A DNA stretch of 9,403 nucleotides from Methylococcaceae bacterium (lineage in GTDB: Bacteria > Pseudomonadota > Gammaproteobacteria > Methylococcales > Methylomonadaceae): contig JAUXDP010000122.1 of assembly GCA_030618325.1 (NCBI GenBank), forward strand, positions 1 through 9,403. Direction: 5' to 3'. Made by a program: the position numbers and the translations under genes. Below, in pieces: positions 6,261 to 9,403 of the stretch. Below the pieces are notes generated by a model. That model did not search any database. It worked only from the letters and a program-made list of their open reading frames with translations, and was not told the origin of the DNA. Every line of letters starts with the position of its first letter. Position 1 is the stretch's first letter.

Positions 6261-6266
6261 TATAAT
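6261..6266 (+). promoter_or_regulatory. Candidate -10 box of a gluQRS promoter
   Basis: A perfect TATAAT is followed by TTGCGCGGGC, a GC-rich discriminator, predicting a start near 6273. The -35 region (around 6237-6244) does not match the consensus. If real, it would give gluQRS its own transcript with a leader of about 125 bases. Confidence 0.3.
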
Positions 6267-6280
6267 TTGCGCGGGCACAG

Positions 6281-6316
6281 ATGCGGATTTTATTGCGAGT
6301 TGATTTTTATCGATAG
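6281..6316 (+). other. Possible 11-codon leader ORF upstream of gluQRS
   Basis: ATG 6281 to TAG 6314-6316 would encode MRILLRVDFYR. It begins about eight bases after the predicted transcription start and has no clear Shine-Dalgarno. Its stop lies in CGATAG (6311-6316), which is complementary to CTATCG (6362-6367) in the hairpin before gluQRS. Short ORFs of this size arise easily by chance, so this is a candidate only. Confidence 0.15.
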
Positions 6317-6360
6317 CAAAATACTAAAATGGGCGCATAGCAGGCATTTTATCAGCACAG

Positions 6361-6386
6361 TCTATCGGCAAAAACCAGCCGATAGA
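6361..6386 (+). promoter_or_regulatory. Perfect 9-bp hairpin just upstream of gluQRS
   Basis: TCTATCGGC (6361-6369) and GCCGATAGA (6378-6386) are exact reverse complements with an eight-base A-rich loop. The stem ends eleven bases before the GTG start of gluQRS and occupies the region where a ribosome would land; no Shine-Dalgarno is visible in the remaining bases. No T-tract follows on either strand, so it is not an intrinsic terminator. Translational control or mRNA stability is an inference. Confidence 0.5.
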
Positions 6387-6397
6387 AAACTGCACCC

Positions 6398-7300
6398 GTG
6401 ACTGCGCGCAGTAATAACTATATCGGTCGATTTGCTCCTTCTCCCAGCGGCCCTTTACATCTTGGCTCGCTTTATGCTGCCGTAGCAAGTTTTCTTCAAG
6501 CCCGATCCCAGCAAGGGAAATGGTTAATCAGGATTGATGATCTGGATAGCCCCCGAAATGTGTCGGGCGCGGCTGATGATATTCTAAACACGCTCGAAGC
6601 TTTTGGCTTATTCTGGGATGACTCGATTCTCTACCAAAGCAGACAACTCGAAATTTACCACTCTGCACTGACTAAGCTTAAACAGCAACGGCTTCTTTAC
6701 CCTTGCATTTGCACGCGAAAAGCCTTAAACCGATATTACGCACACAACCCAGGCGCTAATACTTATCCAGAATTTTGTAGAAATAAACAGATTTCTGAAG
6801 ATCATGAGTACGCGCTACGCGTCAAAACTGAGAGCATAGACATTTCTTTTGCCGATCGCCTGCAAGGTAAAATCACCGAAAACCTGCGACAACAACATGG
6901 TGATTTTATTCTGAAAAGAAAAGATAAGATTATTGCCTACCAGCTAGCTGTTGTTATTGATGATCAAATTCAGCAAATAACAGAAATTGTCAGAGGTATA
7001 GATCTGCTTGATTCAACCACCAGACAAATCTACTTGCAACAAAAACTTGGGTTAAATTCCCAGAAATATATGCACATCCCTGTGATTGTCGATCAACAGG
7101 GGTATAAACTCAGCAAACAGACTTTTGCTACGGCAATTGATCGTAAAGCCGCCAAAACAACGCTTTTTAAGTTATTAAATTTACTAAATCAATCCCCTCC
7201 CGCCGAACTTTATAATGCACCTGTAGAACAGCAGCTTGTGTGGGCAGTAGCCCACTGGAATCCAGCCCATTTAAAAAAAGTACGTGCAATTAAACCATGA
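6398..7300 (+). CDS. gluQRS: Glutamyl-Q tRNA(Asp) synthetase
   Basis: This 300-aa enzyme activates glutamate and attaches it to the queuosine base at the wobble position of tRNA(Asp). It is a paralogue of the GluRS catalytic core without an anticodon-binding domain. The HIGH-type motif is HLGS (21-24) in GRFAPSPSGPLHLGS, and the KMSKS-type motif is KLSKQ (237-241). The zinc site is visible as Cys103 and Cys105 (CICT) with Tyr123 and Cys127 (YPEFC). RIDDLDSPR (45-53) replaces the more usual RIEDLD. The short length and lack of a C-terminal domain separate it from GltX. The GTG start is forced: an in-frame TAG lies at 6383-6385 with no other start codon between, and later starts would lose the HIGH motif. 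It follows dksA and is 48 bp before acs. Confidence 0.95.
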   Translation: MTARSNNYIGRFAPSPSGPLHLGSLYAAVASFLQARSQQGKWLIRIDDLDSPRNVSGAADDILNTLEAFGLFWDDSILYQSRQLEIYHSALTKLKQQRLLYPCICTRKALNRYYAHNPGANTYPEFCRNKQISEDHEYALRVKTESIDISFADRLQGKITENLRQQHGDFILKRKDKIIAYQLAVVIDDQIQQITEIVRGIDLLDSTTRQIYLQQKLGLNSQKYMHIPVIVDQQGYKLSKQTFATAIDRKAAKTTLFKLLNLLNQSPPAELYNAPVEQQLVWAVAHWNPAHLKKVRAIKP

Positions 7301-7348
7301 ATTGCATAAGGTATCGGAAGATCTCAAAAAAAAGTACAAAAAGCCACC

Positions 7349-9289
7349 ATGTCAGAAGATAAAATTTATCCAGTCAAAACCGAGATAGCCAATATTGCTC
7401 ATATCACAGCAGAGAGCTATCAAACCATGTATCAGTATTCGATTGATGAACCAGAAGCCTTCTGGGCTGAACAAGCTGAACATTTTCTTAGTTGGAGTCA
7501 ACCCTGGCATAAAGTTATGGATTATGACTATCCTAAAGGTCATATCCGCTGGTTTGAAGGTGGCAAACTCAATATCAGTTACAATTGTCTGGATCGACAC
7601 TTGGCAACCCGTGCTGATCAAACCGCCATTATTTGGGAAGGTGATGAACCTGATCAGGATAAAGCTATATCCTATAGAGAATTACACGAACAGGTCTGTA
7701 AGTTTGCCAATGTCCTCAAAATATTAGGCGTTAAAAAGGGAGATAGAATCTGTATTTATCTGCCTATGATTGCAGAAGCTGCAACTGTTATTCTTGCGTG
7801 TACTCGCATAGGCGCTGTCCATTCCATTGTTTTTGGCGGATTTTCAGCTGAGGCTCTTAAAGATCGAATCCTAGACTCTGATTGTCAGTTCCTGATTTGT
7901 GCTGATGAAAATATTCGTGGAGGCAAAATCCACCCAATCAAAACCAATGCAGATCAAGCAGTCGAACTATGCCCCGGTGTAAAAAAAGTTATTGTATTAA
8001 AGAATACTGGCAATGAAATCCCCTGGAACGATGATCGTGATATCTGGTATCACGAAGCGATGGCATCGGCATCAGCAGATTGCCCACCCGAACAAATGGA
8101 TGCCGAAGACCCGTTATTCATCCTCTATACCTCAGGATCGACCGGCAAGCCAAAAGGTGTTTTGCATACTACTGGCGGTTATTTGCTTCAAGCTGCGATG
8201 ACTCACAAATATGTGTTTGACTATCATGATGGTGATATTTACTGGTGTACGGCTGATATAGGCTGGGTAACTGGGCATTCCTATATCATTTATGGGCCCC
8301 TTTGCAATGGCGCAACCACGTTAATGTTTGAAGGTGTCCCGACCTATCCTGAGGCTGATCGCTTCTGGAAAATTGTTGATAAACATCATGTTAATATTTT
8401 TTACACAGCTCCGACGGCGATAAGGGCTTTAATGGCCCAAGGTAATGACTATGTCACCCGTACGGACCGGAGTAGTTTAAGAATTCTAGGTTCGGTTGGA
8501 GAGCCAATTAATCCAGAAGCCTGGGAATGGTATTACAAAATTGTCGGGGACTCACGTTGCCCCATTGTCGATACTTGGTGGCAAACCGAAACCGGTGGTA
8601 TTTTAATTACCCCATTACCTGGCGCAATCGCCCAAAAGCCAGGATCTGCTACCCTACCCTTCTTTGGTGTAAAACCAGAAATACTGGATAATGAAGGTAA
8701 TATTCTTGAAGGAGAAGCACAGGGTGTTTTAGTTATTTCTCGCCCTTGGCCCGGTCAGGCTAGAACCCTATATGGCGATCATGATCGCTTTATTGATACC
8801 TATTTCAAGAATTATCCGGGATATTATTTTACTGGGGATGGTGCCCGTAGAGATAAAGATGGCTATTATTGGATCACTGGTCGCGTTGATGATGTCATCA
8901 ACGTTTCTGGCCATCGTATGGGTACTGCTGAAGTTGAAAGCGCGTTAGTGTTACACCCACAAGTTGCAGAAGCCGCCGTTGTTGGTTATCCGCATGAAAT
9001 TAAGGGCCAGGGAATTTATGCCTACGTCACACTTAATGTTGGCATTGAACCTTCAGAAGACCTGCGTAAAGAATTGATTAGTCTGGTTAGAAAAGAAATT
9101 GGCCCAATCGCCAGTCCCGATGTTATTCAGTGGGCACCAGGTCTACCTAAAACCCGTTCAGGAAAAATCATGCGCCGGATATTGCGAAAAGTTGCTGCTA
9201 ATGAGCTGGAAAACCTGGGCGACACATCAACCCTGGCAGACCCAACTGTGGTCGATGAAATTATTGGCAATCGTGTGAATAAAGAGTAA
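7349..9289 (+). CDS. acs: Acetyl-CoA synthetase (AMP-forming)
   Basis: Acs converts acetate, ATP and CoA to acetyl-CoA, AMP and pyrophosphate through acetyl-AMP. At 646 aa it matches the usual length (about 650). The N-terminal ACAS domain (YQTMYQYSIDEPEAFWAEQAE) fits the E. coli form and supports the ATG at 7349. Motifs in order are the P-loop-like YTSGSTGKPKG (260-270), WWQTETGG (410-417), the hinge region YFTGDGARRD with Asp497, GRVDDVINVSGHRMG, and PKTRSGKIMRR with the catalytic Lys606, equivalent to Salmonella Lys609. That lysine is the known target of Pat-type acetylation and CobB-type deacetylation, so post-translational control is plausible. No good Shine-Dalgarno lies near the ATG, and the upstream GGAAG at 7316 is too distant. 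It may share a transcript with gluQRS, but the functions are unrelated. Confidence 0.97.
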   Translation: MSEDKIYPVKTEIANIAHITAESYQTMYQYSIDEPEAFWAEQAEHFLSWSQPWHKVMDYDYPKGHIRWFEGGKLNISYNCLDRHLATRADQTAIIWEGDEPDQDKAISYRELHEQVCKFANVLKILGVKKGDRICIYLPMIAEAATVILACTRIGAVHSIVFGGFSAEALKDRILDSDCQFLICADENIRGGKIHPIKTNADQAVELCPGVKKVIVLKNTGNEIPWNDDRDIWYHEAMASASADCPPEQMDAEDPLFILYTSGSTGKPKGVLHTTGGYLLQAAMTHKYVFDYHDGDIYWCTADIGWVTGHSYIIYGPLCNGATTLMFEGVPTYPEADRFWKIVDKHHVNIFYTAPTAIRALMAQGNDYVTRTDRSSLRILGSVGEPINPEAWEWYYKIVGDSRCPIVDTWWQTETGGILITPLPGAIAQKPGSATLPFFGVKPEILDNEGNILEGEAQGVLVISRPWPGQARTLYGDHDRFIDTYFKNYPGYYFTGDGARRDKDGYYWITGRVDDVINVSGHRMGTAEVESALVLHPQVAEAAVVGYPHEIKGQGIYAYVTLNVGIEPSEDLRKELISLVRKEIGPIASPDVIQWAPGLPKTRSGKIMRRILRKVAANELENLGDTSTLADPTVVDEIIGNRVNKE

Positions 9290-9383
9290 TTCTATCTAGC
9301 AACATTGGTTTGATTGATAAGAATATTAGATCATTCCCACGAAGACCATCACTGCCATTAAGTTAAGGATATTTCGTAATTAT
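9290..9383. other. Non-coding tail after acs
   Basis: This AT-rich stretch holds no ORF of useful length. I see no convincing terminator hairpin for acs and no promoter that stands out. Confidence 0.5.
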
Positions 9384-9403
9384 GTAGGTTGGGCAAAGCG
9401 TAG
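9384..9403. repeat. Left half of a probable dispersed palindromic repeat (cut by window)
   Basis: GTAGGTTGGGCAAAGCGTAG resembles the first arm of repeats of the form GTAGGTTGGG, then a short core, then CCCAAC, which I recall as common in intergenic DNA of Gammaproteobacteria and some other bacteria. The complementary arm (GCCCAAC) would lie just past the window edge, so the palindrome cannot be confirmed here. No second copy is seen in the window. Confidence 0.4.

Noticed and set aside
7340..7351. GCCACCATG before acs, resembling a eukaryotic Kozak sequence
   Set aside because: All genes and their overlaps are bacterial; the match is chance.
7352..7727. Open frames on both strands within the 5' part of acs
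   Set aside because: They overlap the conserved acs N-terminus and have no ribosome binding site or family resemblance.

Overview
The window comes from a Gram-negative, AT-rich gammaproteobacterium. The evidence is a near-canonical gammaproteobacterial DksA followed by GluQRS (a linkage known from enterobacteria), an outer-membrane secretin operon, and a protein with a PEP-CTERM-type C-terminus. A Methylococcales-like (methanotroph) or similar environmental lineage is my guess, from the PEP-CTERM variant and the repeat at the right edge. The sequence alone does not prove it.

Layout. (1) Positions 1-3707, + strand: a compact five-gene operon with overlapping or closely spaced genes. They encode PilM-like (5' end cut by the window), PilN-like, PilO/GspM-like, PilP/GspC-like and secretin proteins, the envelope-spanning alignment complex of a type IV pilus, MSHA or type II secretion machine. 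The secretin is short (456 aa) and no motor ATPase, platform protein or pilin lies in the window, so the exact machine is not settled. (2) Positions 3736-4308, - strand: a secreted 190-aa protein of unknown function with a PEP-CTERM-like exosortase sorting tail, preceded by a palindrome and an extended -10 promoter candidate. (3) Positions 4445-5614, - strand: a complete PLP-dependent class I/II aminotransferase. (4) Positions 5736-7300, + strand: dksA and gluQRS, separated by 230 bp containing a terminator-like nested structure, a perfect TATAAT box, a possible 11-codon leader ORF and a perfect 9-bp hairpin just before the gluQRS GTG. (5) Positions 7349-9289, + strand: a full-length acetyl-CoA synthetase (acs) with all catalytic motifs. 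(6) Positions 9290-9403: a tail with no gene, ending in the cut half of what looks like a dispersed palindromic repeat.

The housekeeping genes (dksA, gluQRS, acs, aminotransferase) look ordinary. The less ordinary content is the short secretin operon with a PilM-like protein whose nucleotide-binding motifs look altered, the isolated exosortase substrate, and the structured dksA-gluQRS spacer. I see no CRISPR array, insertion sequence, tRNA or rRNA. I did not find a convincing new defence or mobile system.
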